A stretch of 64,000 nucleotides of DNA from VAZQ01 sp963763365 (GTDB lineage Bacteria > Pseudomonadota > Alphaproteobacteria > Rhizobiales > Xanthobacteraceae), in contig CAVXOE010000012.1 in the NCBI GenBank assembly GCA_963763365.1, forward strand, positions 124,001 to 188,000, written 5' to 3'. The first letter of the stretch is position 1, and every line of letters starts with the position of its first letter. Both the position numbers and the translations under genes were made by a program. The notes beneath the pieces were generated by a model, which did not search any database, was not told the DNA's origin, and saw nothing but the letters and a program-made list of their open reading frames with translations. Positions 56,112 to 64,000 of this stretch are shown one piece after another.

Positions 56112-56903
56112 ATGAACAGACAGTTGAAATTGTTCGCCCTCGCCGGCGTGCTTGCAGCGTCGGCGTGCGCGGCCACGAGTGCTCAGGCGGAGGGCTGGAT
56201 CGTCGCCCTCGTTGACGGCAAATCGATCGCGACCATCGATCCGGCGACCCGCAAGGTCGCGTCGAAGGCCGATATCAAGGGCGCCGAAAAGCTGATCGGC
56301 ATCGATGTGCGTCCCGCCGACGGGATGCTCTACGGCATCGCGGTCGACGGCTCGGTCGTCACCATCGACCCGAAATCCGGGCAGGCCACCGTCAAAAGCA
56401 AGCTGTCGGAGAAGTTCAAGCCTGATGTCACCCACATCGTGGACTTCAACCCGGTGGTCGATCGCATCCGGCTGATGAACGCCGAGGGCGCCAACCTCCG
56501 CGTCAGTGCCGACGAGGGCAAGTGGTTCGGCGATCAGTCGCACAAATACAAGGAAGGCGACGTCAACGCCGGCAAGCGGCCGAAGGTGGTCGCCGCCGCC
56601 TATACCAATTCCTGGAAGGGCACCAAGATGACGACGCTCTACGACATCGACGCCGCGACCGGCGCGCTGGTGACGCAGGCGCCGCCGAACGACGGCGTGC
56701 TCAACACCGTCGGCCCGCTGGGCATCAAGCTCGACGGCCCGGTTGCCTTCAACATCGTCTCGCAGGGCGAAGACAAGAACGACGGCTGGCTGGTGACCGG
56801 TGGCGCGCTGTACTCGGTCGACCTCAAGACCGGCAAGGCCTCCATGGTCGGCAAGATCGAGGGCCTCTCCGGTCCCGTGACCGACATCGCCTGGATCGAT
56901 TGA
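56112..56903 (+). CDS. DUF4394 secreted protein
   Basis: 263 residues. The ATG at 56112 follows GGAG. The signal peptide ends ATSAQAEGWIVALV. The mature part is a beta-propeller-like chain of ID/DG-rich strands typical of DUF4394: DGKSIATIDPATRKV, IGIDVRPADGMLYGIAVDGS, VDFNPVVDRIRLMN and ending SGPVTDIAWID. The cellular role is unknown. A hairpin terminator follows 25 bp after the stop. Confidence 0.82.
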   Translation: MNRQLKLFALAGVLAASACAATSAQAEGWIVALVDGKSIATIDPATRKVASKADIKGAEKLIGIDVRPADGMLYGIAVDGSVVTIDPKSGQATVKSKLSEKFKPDVTHIVDFNPVVDRIRLMNAEGANLRVSADEGKWFGDQSHKYKEGDVNAGKRPKVVAAAYTNSWKGTKMTTLYDIDAATGALVTQAPPNDGVLNTVGPLGIKLDGPVAFNIVSQGEDKNDGWLVTGGALYSVDLKTGKASMVGKIEGLSGPVTDIAWID

Positions 56904-56928
56904 TCGAACAATTCGATCGAGCTCGCGC

Positions 56929-56964
56929 GGCCCGTGGGAATTCTCCCGCGGGCCGGCGGCTTTT
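56929..56964 (+). terminator. Terminator hairpin after the DUF4394 gene
   Basis: GGCCCGTGGGA (56929-56939) pairs fully with TCCCGCGGGCC (56944-56954; one G-T) around an ATTC loop. GGCGGC then TTTT follows, so the T run is displaced by six bases. Confidence 0.65.
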
Positions 56965-57039
56965 GCGCACTTTATTGACGCGCAACTCGCTATGGGGCAG
57001 GGGTGCGGACGACAAAGCGAGGCACATGGGAGACGGCGG

Positions 57040-57432
57040 ATGGCGCTGCCCATCAAATTCGATCACTGCGTCATTCATGTATCCGACTGGGAGCGCTCGA
57101 ACGCGTTCTACCGCGACGTGCTCGGCGCCGAGATCGTGCCGCGTCCGGTCGGGTTCGCCTACCGCTTCGGCAACGTGCAGCTCAACCTGCATGGGCCGGG
57201 CTTCAATCCGGCCGAGGTGGCGCGGCTGCCCGTGCAGCCCGGCAACAGCGATCTCTGCTTCGAGTGGCGCGGCCCGATCACCGACGCGATTGCGCACCTG
57301 GAGCGTTGCGGCGTGACGATCCACGCCGGGCCCATGCAGCGTTTCGGCGCCGGCAACACCGGCACCAGCGTCTATTTCCGCGATCCGGACGGATCGCTGC
57401 TCGAATTCATCTCGTATCAGCCCAACGCCTGA
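57040..57432 (+). CDS. VOC-family (glyoxalase/dioxygenase-fold) protein
   Basis: 130 residues. The ATG at 57040 follows GGGAGA. Two VOC beta-alpha-beta-beta-beta modules are visible: KFDHCVIHVSDWERSNAFY, RFGNVQLNLHGPG, then SVYFRDPDGSLLEFISYQ. Metal ligands of the family are here His9 (DHCVIHV), the His in LHG and the Glu in LLEF. Such small VOC enzymes include glyoxalases, ring-cleaving dioxygenases and fosfomycin-resistance proteins. None is indicated specifically. Confidence 0.87.
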   Translation: MALPIKFDHCVIHVSDWERSNAFYRDVLGAEIVPRPVGFAYRFGNVQLNLHGPGFNPAEVARLPVQPGNSDLCFEWRGPITDAIAHLERCGVTIHAGPMQRFGAGNTGTSVYFRDPDGSLLEFISYQPNA

Positions 57433-57457
57433 GCTCGTCCACCACGACAGCGCCCGC

Positions 57458-58105
57458 TCAACGCCCTGCGTCGAGATGCGTGCGCGCCGCGGCGAACACC
57501 CGGTGAAACATTTCCGGCGTCAGGACGCCGGTGTTGGTGTTGTAGCGCGAGCAGTGGTAGCTCGCCAAAAGCTTGAGCTTGCCGATGTCGAAGGCCGCGC
57601 CGTGCCCGAATGGCGCGGCGGACCGGCGCTGTGCGAGGGCTGCGAGCGTGCTGTCGTGGGAGATGCGGCCGAGCGTCACGATGGCGGAAAGCTTCGGCAT
57701 TTCCGCGATGGTCGCGGCGAGAAACCCGCGGCAGGTCTTGATCTCGACCGTCGTCGGCTTGTTCTCCGGCGGCACGCAGCGCACCGCGTTGGTGATACGG
57801 GTATCGACGAGCTCGAGGCCGTCGTCGGGCCGTGCCTGGTAGGTGCCACGGGCAAATCCGTAGCGGGCGAGCGTGTCGTAGAGCAGGTCGCCGGCGTAAT
57901 CGCCGGTGAACGGACGGCCGGTGCGGTTGGCGCCCCGCAGGCCGGGTGCCAAGCCGACGATCAGGAGGCGCGCCTGTGGCGATCCGAACGACTCGACCGG
58001 TGCGTTGAACCAGCCCGGCTCGCTCTTGCGCCAATTCTCGCGAAACGCCGCGAGGCGCGGGCAGAGCGGACAGTCACGTCCCGGTTTGCCGGACGCGCCG
58101 GGCAT
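57458..58105 (-). CDS. Type 5 uracil-DNA glycosylase (UDGb)
   Basis: 215 residues of the Fe-S uracil-DNA glycosylase family 5. Four cysteines suited to the 4Fe-4S cluster are at 12, 15, 110 and 125 (CPLCPR, VRCVPP, KTCRGF). The uracil pocket is LAPGLRGANRTGRPFTGD and the DNA-loop block is SYHCSRYNTNTG with His184. Family 5 enzymes remove uracil, hypoxanthine and related lesions from DNA. It is convergent with the VOC gene and directly precedes the NYN gene on the same strand. Confidence 0.88.
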   Translation of the reverse strand: MPGASGKPGRDCPLCPRLAAFRENWRKSEPGWFNAPVESFGSPQARLLIVGLAPGLRGANRTGRPFTGDYAGDLLYDTLARYGFARGTYQARPDDGLELVDTRITNAVRCVPPENKPTTVEIKTCRGFLAATIAEMPKLSAIVTLGRISHDSTLAALAQRRSAAPFGHGAAFDIGKLKLLASYHCSRYNTNTGVLTPEMFHRVFAAARTHLDAGR

Positions 58106-58162
58106 TCATCTCTCACTTGGAGCGATCGCTTCGTCGTCGAGCGACTTGCCGTTGAAATTGTC

Positions 58163-58813
58163 TCAGTCGTCGAAATCGTCGTCATCGGCCGCGCCGGCGC
58201 CCGCGCGCTGCGGCGCCGTCGGACGCTGCAGGAATTGCGGCGTATGTCGTTCGCCGCGGGGTTCGCGCGGCTCGCGCGCCACCCGTTCGGCCGGGTCGCG
58301 GCCGATCTTCGATTGCAACTCGACGATGTCGAGGAAGATGTCGGCCTGGCGGCGCAATTCGTCAGCCACCATCGGCGGCTGGGTGGAGATGGTGGAGACC
58401 ACCGTCACCCGGACTCCGCGCCGCTGCACCGCTTCGACGAGCGAACGAAAATCGCCGTCGCCGGAGAACAAAACCATGTGATCGATGGTGCTGGCGATCT
58501 CCATGGCGTCGACCGCGAGCTCGATGTCCATGTTGCCCTTGACCTTGCGGCGCCCGGTCTGGTCGACGAACTCCTTGGTGGCCTTGGTGACGACGGCGTA
58601 GCCGTTGTAATCGAGCCAGTCGATCAACGGCCGGATCGACGAGTACTCCTGATCCTCGATCACGGCGGTATAATAAAACGCCCGCAGGAGGTATCCGCGC
58701 GACTGAAACTCGCGCAGCAGCCGCTTGTAATCGATGTCGAAACCGAGGGACTTGGCAGTGGCGTAGAGGTTGGCGCCGTCAATGAACAGGGCGATTTTTT
58801 CCTGCGGGACCAT
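58163..58813 (-). CDS. NYN-domain (LabA-like) protein
   Basis: 216 residues. A PIN-like NYN ribonuclease fold: IALFIDGANLYATAKSLG gives the first Asp, ELAVDAMEIASTIDHMVL the second acidic pair and FSGDGDFRSLVEAVQRRG the third, so metal-dependent RNase activity is plausible. The last 35 residues are basic then strongly acidic (GAADDDDFDD). The ATG at 58813 follows AGGA. It is divergent from rpoZ by 320 bp. It is common in this position beside rpoZ in Rhizobiales. Confidence 0.87.
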   Translation of the reverse strand: MVPQEKIALFIDGANLYATAKSLGFDIDYKRLLREFQSRGYLLRAFYYTAVIEDQEYSSIRPLIDWLDYNGYAVVTKATKEFVDQTGRRKVKGNMDIELAVDAMEIASTIDHMVLFSGDGDFRSLVEAVQRRGVRVTVVSTISTQPPMVADELRRQADIFLDIVELQSKIGRDPAERVAREPREPRGERHTPQFLQRPTAPQRAGAGAADDDDFDD

Positions 58814-59062
58814 GATGGTGTCTTCCTAACTGACCGAAACCTTGCTGCCGGAGCGTGGGCCGCACGCGGCCGCGGGACAATGGTGGGTTCGTCGCGAGTG
58901 GGAACGAAAGATCGTGTGCCGTTGAAGTGTGCCGTTGAATATGCGGCGAATGCGCGCTGTGTAGCCAATCAGTCGATTCGAAAGGGCGCCTTACGGCTCC
59001 CGCAATTTGCCTAACAGAGGTGCGCGGTCGCGCCAAGAAGAATTTCGGCGGCAAATTCCACC

Positions 59063-59091
59063 TTGCACTTTGGCGGTGAGATCGCTACGTA
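59063..59091 (+). promoter_or_regulatory. Possible promoter of rpoZ
   Basis: TTGCAC (59063-59068) and TACGTA (59086-59091) are spaced by 17 bases, 42 bp before the rpoZ ATG. The -10 is weak. Confidence 0.35.
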
Positions 59092-59133
59092 ACGGCCACT
59101 TTTCCATAGTTCCATTGCAGGAGCGGAGCGCCC

Positions 59134-59529
59134 ATGGCCCGTGTCACGGTTGAAGACTGCATCGACAAGGTTGAAAATCGCTTCGATCTCGTCCTCCTGG
59201 CGAGTCATCGCGCCCGCATGATTTCGTCGGGCTCCCAGATCACCGTCGATCGCGACAATGACAAGAATCCGGTCGTGGCCTTGCGCGAGATTGCCGACAC
59301 GACGGTTTCACCGGACGACCTCAAGGAGGAGCTTGTTCATTCCTTGCAGAAGTATGTCGAGGTCGACGAGCCCGAGCCCGAGTCGGTGCCGCTGATCGGC
59401 GCGACGGCGGGCACCTCGGTGGATGCCGACGATACCGAGGTCACGACCGACCGGATGACCGAGGAAGAACTGCTCAAGGGGCTGGAGGGACTTACTCCGC
59501 CCGAGGAGCAGCCTGAGGAAGAAGAATAA
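59134..59529 (+). CDS. rpoZ: RNA polymerase omega subunit
   Basis: 131-residue omega subunit, which helps RNA polymerase assemble and, in proteobacteria, forms part of a ppGpp site. ARVTVEDCIDKVENRFDLVL, ASHRARMISSG and NPVVALREIAD are diagnostic. A long acidic tail (EEQPEEEE) follows, usual in alphaproteobacteria. It lies just upstream of rsh, the ppGpp synthetase/hydrolase gene, separated by a terminator. Confidence 0.96.
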   Translation: MARVTVEDCIDKVENRFDLVLLASHRARMISSGSQITVDRDNDKNPVVALREIADTTVSPDDLKEELVHSLQKYVEVDEPEPESVPLIGATAGTSVDADDTEVTTDRMTEEELLKGLEGLTPPEEQPEEEE

Positions 59530-59561
59530 TAAACTTCACAGCGTCACTGCTGACCTGATGC

Positions 59562-59594
59562 GCGGCCTGGGCTAAGCCCGGGCCGCCCTTGTTT
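59562..59594 (+). terminator. Rho-independent terminator of rpoZ
   Basis: An 11-bp perfect stem (GCGGCCTGGGC / GCCCGGGCCGC with one T-G pair) closes a TAA loop and is followed by CCTTGTTTT. The remaining 235 bp before rsh contain a second small hairpin (GGCGCC-TTGT-GGCGCC, about 59611-59626) and no gene. Confidence 0.88.
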
Positions 59595-59829
59595 TGGCAA
59601 CCACAACCCTGGCGCCTTGTGGCGCCGGTGGAACACCATGATATCCTTGCGTGGAGGCTGGCCGATCCGATGCGGCCGGCCAAGGGAATTTCATGGCGCG
59701 TTCGTCCTCCGATTTGCCGCGGATGCAGAACCAGTCCCGGGCCCGGGCGCCGCTCGATCGGGGTCTCAATTTCGTCGGTCAAGCCATTTGAAAATACAGT
59801 AAAATCTGCGAGTTCCATCGAAGCCGCGG

Positions 59830-62043
59830 ATGATGCGGCAATACGACTTGATCGAGCGCGTCAGGCGCTACAATCCCAACACCAGCGAGGCGCTGCTCAA
59901 CCGCGCCTACGTGTATGCCATGAAGGCGCATGGCGAGCAGAAGCGCGCCTCCGGCGACCCCTATTTCTCCCACCCGCTCGAAGTCGCGGCGATCCTGACC
60001 GATCTCAAGCTGGACGATGCCACCATCGCGGCGGCGCTGCTGCATGACACCATCGAGGATACCTCGGCCACCCGCGCCGAGATCGACCAGATGTTCGGCC
60101 ACGACATCGGTGCGCTGGTCGACGGGCTGACCAAGCTCAAGAAGCTCGACCTCGTCACCAAGGAGGCCAAGCAGGCCGAGAACCTGCGCAAGCTTCTGCT
60201 CGCGATTGCCGACGACGTGCGGGTGCTGCTGGTCAAGCTCGCGGACCGTCTCCACAACATGCGGACGCTCACGCACGCGCGTCCGGAGACGCGCAAACGC
60301 ATGGCCGAGGAGACGATCGACATCTATGCGCCGCTCGCCGGCCGCATGGGCATGCATGAGATGCGGGAGGAACTCGAGGATCTGGCGTTCCGCGAACTCA
60401 ACCCGGACGCCTACAAGGTGGTGAGCGAGCGCCTCGATGCGCTGGAAGCGAAGAACCTGGGTCTGGTCGGTGCGATCGAGCAGCAGCTTACCAAGAAGCT
60501 CGCCGATCGCGGCATCGCCGCCGAGGTGATCGGCCGGCGCAAGCGCGCCTACTCGGTCTGGCGCAAGATGGAACGCAAGTCGGTGGGCTTCGAGCAGCTC
60601 TCCGATATCGTCGGCTTTCGCGTCATCGTGAAGACGCCGGCCGATTGCTACCAGGCGCTCGGCATCGTCCACACCACCTGGCCGATGGTTCCCGGCCGCT
60701 TCAAGGACTACATCTCGACACCCAAGCAGAACGACTACCGGTCGATCCATTCGACCGTGATCGGACCGGGCCAGCAGCGCGTCGAGTTGCAGTTCCGTAC
60801 CCAGGAAATGCACCAGATCGCCGAGTACGGCATTGCCGCGCACGCGCTCTACAAGGACGGCATGGGCTCGCCGAGCGAGATGCTGTCACGCGAGTCGAGC
60901 GCTTACGCGTGGCTGCGCCGCACCATCGAGCTTTTGGCCGAGGGCTCCAATCCGGAAGAATTCCTCGAGCACACCAAGCTCGAGTTGTTCCACGACCAGG
61001 TGTTCTGCTTCACGCCCAAGGGCAAGCTGATCGCCTTGCCGCGGCGCGCCAAGGTGATCGATTTCGCCTACGCGGTGCACACCGACGTCGGCAACACCGC
61101 GGTCGGCTGCAAGATCAACGGCAAGATCGCGCCGCTCGTGTCCGAATTGGAGAACGGCGACGAGGTCGAGATCATCACGTCCAAGGCGCAGAAGGCGCCG
61201 CCCGCTGCGTGGGAATCGCTGGTGATCACCGGCAAGGCGCGCGCTTCCATTCGCCGCGCCACCCGCGCCGCCGTGCGCAACCAGTATGCCGGGCTCGGGC
61301 GGCGCATCGTCGAGCGGCTGTGCCACCGGGCGAAGGTCACCTATTCGGACGAGAAGCTGCAGGGCGCGTTGCCGCGTCTCGCGCGTGCGTCGGTCGAAGA
61401 CGTGCTGTCGGCGGTCGGCCGCGGCGAACTGCGTGCGGCCGACGTCGCGCGTGCCATGTACCCGGACTACAAGGAGGAGCGCGCGGCCGCGCTGGCGCAG
61501 CAGCCCAAGCCGGAAAGCAGCGGCTGGTTCGGGCTCAAGAGGGCCAAATCCGTCAAGGTCAAGCTGCCGGACGCCGGAGCGGATGGGACCGCGGCTATCC
61601 CGATCCGCGGCATCAACAGCGACCTGCCGGTGCGGTTTGCACCCAATGGCGGCGCCGTGCCGGGCGATCGCATCGTCGGCATCCTGACGCCGGGCGAGGG
61701 CATCACGATCTATCCCATCCAGTCGCCCGCGCTGAAGGATTTCGAGGACACGCCGGAGCGCTGGCTCGACCTGCGCTGGGACATGGAGGAGCGCACGCCG
61801 CAACGCTTTCCCGCCCGCATCATGCTGCAAACCGTGAACGAGCCGGGCACGCTCGTGCAGGTCGCCCAGGTCATCGCCGAGCACGACGGCAATATCGACA
61901 ACGTCCGCATGACCCGGCAGTCGCCCGACTTCACCTCGCTGATCATCGATCTCGAAGTCTATGACCTCAAGCATCTCAACTCGATCATCGCGCAGTTGCG
62001 GGCGAAGGACGTGGTCGCGAGCGCCGAGCGGGCCGAGGCATAA
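59830..62043 (+). CDS. rsh: RelA/SpoT homolog (bifunctional ppGpp enzyme Rsh)
   Basis: 737 residues. Alphaproteobacteria usually have one long Rsh that both makes and breaks (p)ppGpp. The hydrolase domain has LLHDTIEDT (His72-Asp73) and KLADRLHNMRTL. The synthetase domain follows, with DIVGFRVIVKTPADCY and NDYRSIHSTVIGP. The TGS domain (IDFAYAVHTDVGNTAVGCKI) and the C-terminal ACT domain (IDNVRMTRQSPDFTSLII) complete it. Two ATGs lie back to back (59830, 59833). The frame is unbroken. Confidence 0.95.
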   Translation: MMRQYDLIERVRRYNPNTSEALLNRAYVYAMKAHGEQKRASGDPYFSHPLEVAAILTDLKLDDATIAAALLHDTIEDTSATRAEIDQMFGHDIGALVDGLTKLKKLDLVTKEAKQAENLRKLLLAIADDVRVLLVKLADRLHNMRTLTHARPETRKRMAEETIDIYAPLAGRMGMHEMREELEDLAFRELNPDAYKVVSERLDALEAKNLGLVGAIEQQLTKKLADRGIAAEVIGRRKRAYSVWRKMERKSVGFEQLSDIVGFRVIVKTPADCYQALGIVHTTWPMVPGRFKDYISTPKQNDYRSIHSTVIGPGQQRVELQFRTQEMHQIAEYGIAAHALYKDGMGSPSEMLSRESSAYAWLRRTIELLAEGSNPEEFLEHTKLELFHDQVFCFTPKGKLIALPRRAKVIDFAYAVHTDVGNTAVGCKINGKIAPLVSELENGDEVEIITSKAQKAPPAAWESLVITGKARASIRRATRAAVRNQYAGLGRRIVERLCHRAKVTYSDEKLQGALPRLARASVEDVLSAVGRGELRAADVARAMYPDYKEERAAALAQQPKPESSGWFGLKRAKSVKVKLPDAGADGTAAIPIRGINSDLPVRFAPNGGAVPGDRIVGILTPGEGITIYPIQSPALKDFEDTPERWLDLRWDMEERTPQRFPARIMLQTVNEPGTLVQVAQVIAEHDGNIDNVRMTRQSPDFTSLIIDLEVYDLKHLNSIIAQLRAKDVVASAERAEA

Positions 62044-62124
62044 GTCTGAAATTTCCGGTGTTACGGCAGGTCCCTTGGCGCTAAGTCTCGTATTCTGAGT
62101 TGGACAGTCACGCGTCTTCAGAAA

Positions 62125-62883
62125 ATGGCAATTCCCCATCTCCGCCTCGGCGTCAACGTCGACCACGTCGCGACCATCCGCAATGCGCGCGGCGGGCGCC
62201 ATCCCGATCCCGTCCACGCCGCGAAGATCGCGATCGAGGCCGGCGCAGACGGCATCACGGCGCATCTGCGCGAGGATCGCCGCCACATCCGCGACGACGA
62301 CATTGCGCGTCTCAAGGCGGAAATCTCAAAGCCGCTGAATTTCGAAATGGCGGCGACCGACGAAATGGTGCGCATTGCCACGCAGACCAAGCCGCATGCC
62401 GCGTGCCTGGTGCCCGAGCGCCGCGAGGAGCGCACCACCGAGGGCGGTCTCGATGCGGCCGGCCAGCGCAACGCGCTCGCGCCGGCGGTTGCCAGACTGC
62501 GGGACGCGGGAATTCGTGTCTCGCTGTTCATTGCCGCCGAGCCGCGGCAGATCGAGGCGGCGGTCTCGGTTGGAGCGCCGGTCATCGAAATTCACACCGG
62601 CGCCTGGTGTGATGCGCTCGCCGACGACCAGATGGAAGCCGCGGAGGCGGAGTGGCTGCGCATCGTCGAAGGGGCGAAGATTGCGCAGCAGGCCGGGCTC
62701 GAAGTTCATGCCGGGCATGGATTGAACTTCGAGACCGCTGAAGCGATCGCGGCGCTGCCGCAGGTGGTCGAACTCAATATCGGGCATTTCCTGATCGGAG
62801 AGGCGATCTATTCCGGGCTCGCGGGCGTGGTGAAGGAGATGCGCGCCGTCATGGATCACGGTCGCGGCAAGACGAAGCCATGA
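62125..62883 (+). CDS. pdxJ: Pyridoxine 5'-phosphate synthase PdxJ
   Basis: 252-residue TIM-barrel enzyme that joins 1-deoxyxylulose-5-phosphate and 3-amino-2-oxopropyl phosphate in vitamin B6 synthesis. LRLGVNVDHVATIRNARGG, ITAHLREDRRHIRD and LVPERREERTTEGGLDA are diagnostic, and the phosphate site is AGHGLNFE. The TGA overlaps the acpS ATG (ATGA). It starts 82 bp after rsh. Confidence 0.96.
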   Translation: MAIPHLRLGVNVDHVATIRNARGGRHPDPVHAAKIAIEAGADGITAHLREDRRHIRDDDIARLKAEISKPLNFEMAATDEMVRIATQTKPHAACLVPERREERTTEGGLDAAGQRNALAPAVARLRDAGIRVSLFIAAEPRQIEAAVSVGAPVIEIHTGAWCDALADDQMEAAEAEWLRIVEGAKIAQQAGLEVHAGHGLNFETAEAIAALPQVVELNIGHFLIGEAIYSGLAGVVKEMRAVMDHGRGKTKP

Positions 62884-63281
62884 TCATCGGCATCGGCTCC
62901 GACCTGATCGACGTGCGCCGTGTTGCCAAGGTGATCGAGCGCCACGGCGACCGTTTTCTCGACCGGATTTTCACCGCCGCGGAGCGCGCCCGGGCGGAAC
63001 GGCGGGCGAAAAGTGTCGAAACCTATGCCAAGCGTTTCGCCGCCAAGGAGGCCTGTTCCAAGGCGCTCGGAACCGGAATCAGGGCCGGCGTCTGGTGGCG
63101 TGACATGGGCGTCGTCAATCTGCCCTCCGGCCGGCCGACCATGCAACTCACGGGCGGGGCGCTGGCGCGGCTGGTCGCGATCACGCCTGCCGGATACGAG
63201 GCGCGAATCGACTTAACCATCACGGATGAGGGGCCGATGGCCCAAGCGCTGGTCGTCATCAGCGCGGTGCCGCTTCCTTGA
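62880..63281 (+). CDS. acpS: Holo-[acyl-carrier-protein] synthase AcpS
   Basis: 133-residue phosphopantetheinyl transferase that activates acyl carrier protein. IGIGSDLIDVRRV carries the metal Asp8, RFAAKEACSKALG the second acidic residue and the coenzyme A contacts. The start overlaps pdxJ by 4 bp. The order pdxJ-acpS-lepB is the common alphaproteobacterial operon. Confidence 0.95.
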   Translation: MIIGIGSDLIDVRRVAKVIERHGDRFLDRIFTAAERARAERRAKSVETYAKRFAAKEACSKALGTGIRAGVWWRDMGVVNLPSGRPTMQLTGGALARLVAITPAGYEARIDLTITDEGPMAQALVVISAVPLP

Positions 63282-63532
63282 GCACGAGCGCGGCCAAAGC
63301 GCGCAAATACCTGCGGCGCTCCCGGTTGCCGGTTCCCAACGACCTTCGGACGAGTTTTTGTTGCGTCGGTGGAGGCGAATCAAGTTATTGGAACTAAAAG
63401 ATAAATCACGATGTGCTGAGTTGCCGATCCATTCCGTGCGCGCTGGGGTGAAAATCGGCAGCTTCGATTGCACCCTGCCGCACCAGCGGTTAGAAGGGCG
63501 CGGGGCGCGCGTAAGCGGCGGACAAAAGGCCG

Positions 63533-64000
63533 ATGAGTGTGACGTCAGGAGCCAAACGCAAGGAAGGCGGCCTAGCTGAGACCGCGCGCGTGATCTTTCA
63601 CGCGCTCATCATCGCGCTTGTCATCCGCACCTTCCTGTTCCAACCGTTCAATATCCCGTCGGGCTCGATGAAGGCGACGCTGCTGGTCGGCGATTATCTG
63701 TTCGTCTCGAAATACTCCTACGGCTACAGCCACTTTTCGCTGCCTTTCTCCCCCAACCTGTTCTCCGGCCGCATCTGGGGGTCGGAGCCGCAGCGCGGCG
63801 ATGTCGTCGTGTTCCGCCTGCCGCGCGACGACTCGACCGACTACATCAAGCGCGTGATCGGGATGCCGGGCGACACCGTCCAGATGATCCAGGGCGTGCT
63901 GCACATCAACGGGCAGCCGGTCAAGCGCGAGCAAATCGAGGACTTCATCGAGACCGAGGAAGGCTCGCGCGCGCAACGCGTGAAGCGCTGGCGCGAGACG
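63533..64000 (+). CDS. lepB: Signal peptidase I LepB (C-terminus beyond window)
   Basis: 156 codons to the window end. The ATG at 63533 follows an AAAAGG. A membrane segment (about residues 18-36) is followed by the catalytic Ser45 in PSGSMKATLL and the general-base Lys106 in YIKRVIGMPGD. The family block RGDVVVFRLP is present. It removes signal peptides from exported proteins such as the Bug proteins and porin above. The gap after acpS is 251 bp with no other gene. Confidence 0.95.
   Translation, partial: MSVTSGAKRKEGGLAETARVIFHALIIALVIRTFLFQPFNIPSGSMKATLLVGDYLFVSKYSYGYSHFSLPFSPNLFSGRIWGSEPQRGDVVVFRLPRDDSTDYIKRVIGMPGDTVQMIQGVLHINGQPVKREQIEDFIETEEGSRAQRVKRWRET

Noticed and set aside
1..64000. 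CRISPR arrays, prophage, insertion sequences, integrases
   Set aside because: No direct-repeat/spacer pattern, transposase, integrase or phage structural gene was seen on either strand.

Overview
The window is high-GC chromosomal DNA from an alphaproteobacterium, most likely Hyphomicrobiales of the Bradyrhizobium / Rhodopseudomonas / Pseudolabrys type. Support: a Bradyrhizobium-style outer-membrane porin, two hopanoid genes (hpnG, hpnO), split gatC-gatA and gatB loci, tandem tripartite-tricarboxylate (Bug/TctC) binding proteins, and a housekeeping block slt-dapA-mscL-smpB-rpoZ-rsh-pdxJ-acpS-lepB. I see no phage, insertion sequence, CRISPR array or replication origin. The lineage is inferred from gene content only.

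Layout. 1-3 kb: the end of a polytopic membrane protein gene, tRNA-Arg(TCT), a DUF4189 protein and a Tat-exported FAH-family enzyme. 3.4-10.8 kb: a bacterial alpha-2-macroglobulin gene with a thioester motif, followed by pbpC, the classical envelope-defence pair. 10.9-13.2 kb: small catabolic genes (NIPSNAP, one Bug protein, class II aldolase). 13.3-17 kb: a four-gene envelope operon (ArnT-like transferase, PAP2 phosphatase, GT2 transferase, LAB_N protein) probably modifying lipid A. 17-20 kb: gatC, a small CxxC protein gene, gatA and two small genes. 20-28 kb: a minus-strand operon of five tandem Bug proteins, an amidohydrolase and a ModA-like binding protein. 28-34 kb: gatB, an odd-composition gap ending in a 26-residue Lys-rich peptide gene, small secreted proteins, an LLM oxidoreductase and an ABC-F ATPase. 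34-47 kb: a Spy-like protein with SYSAPR repeats, hpnG-hpnO, stress-type small proteins, an HD-GYP/LuxR regulator, a GST, tRNA-Ser(GCT), a porin and an alpha/beta hydrolase. 47-64 kb: a TPR-methyltransferase fusion, then the conserved housekeeping block running off the end in lepB.

The most striking overall signal is technical or evolutionary. Seven genes are interrupted by about 18 single-base frameshifts, and every one is a +1 (extra base) in the direction of that gene. They are the alpha-2-macroglobulin gene, the arnT-like gene, the PAP2 gene, the amidohydrolase gene, gatB, dapA and the porin gene. gatB and dapA are normally essential and read perfectly on both sides of the break, so residual insertion errors in the assembly are the simplest explanation. 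These loci should not be taken as pseudogenes without read-level checking. The best biological candidates for a second look are the five-gene Bug array with the palindrome ahead of it, the TPR-methyltransferase fusion, the two-domain HD/LuxR regulator, the CxxC gene between gatC and gatA, and the Lys-rich micro-peptide.
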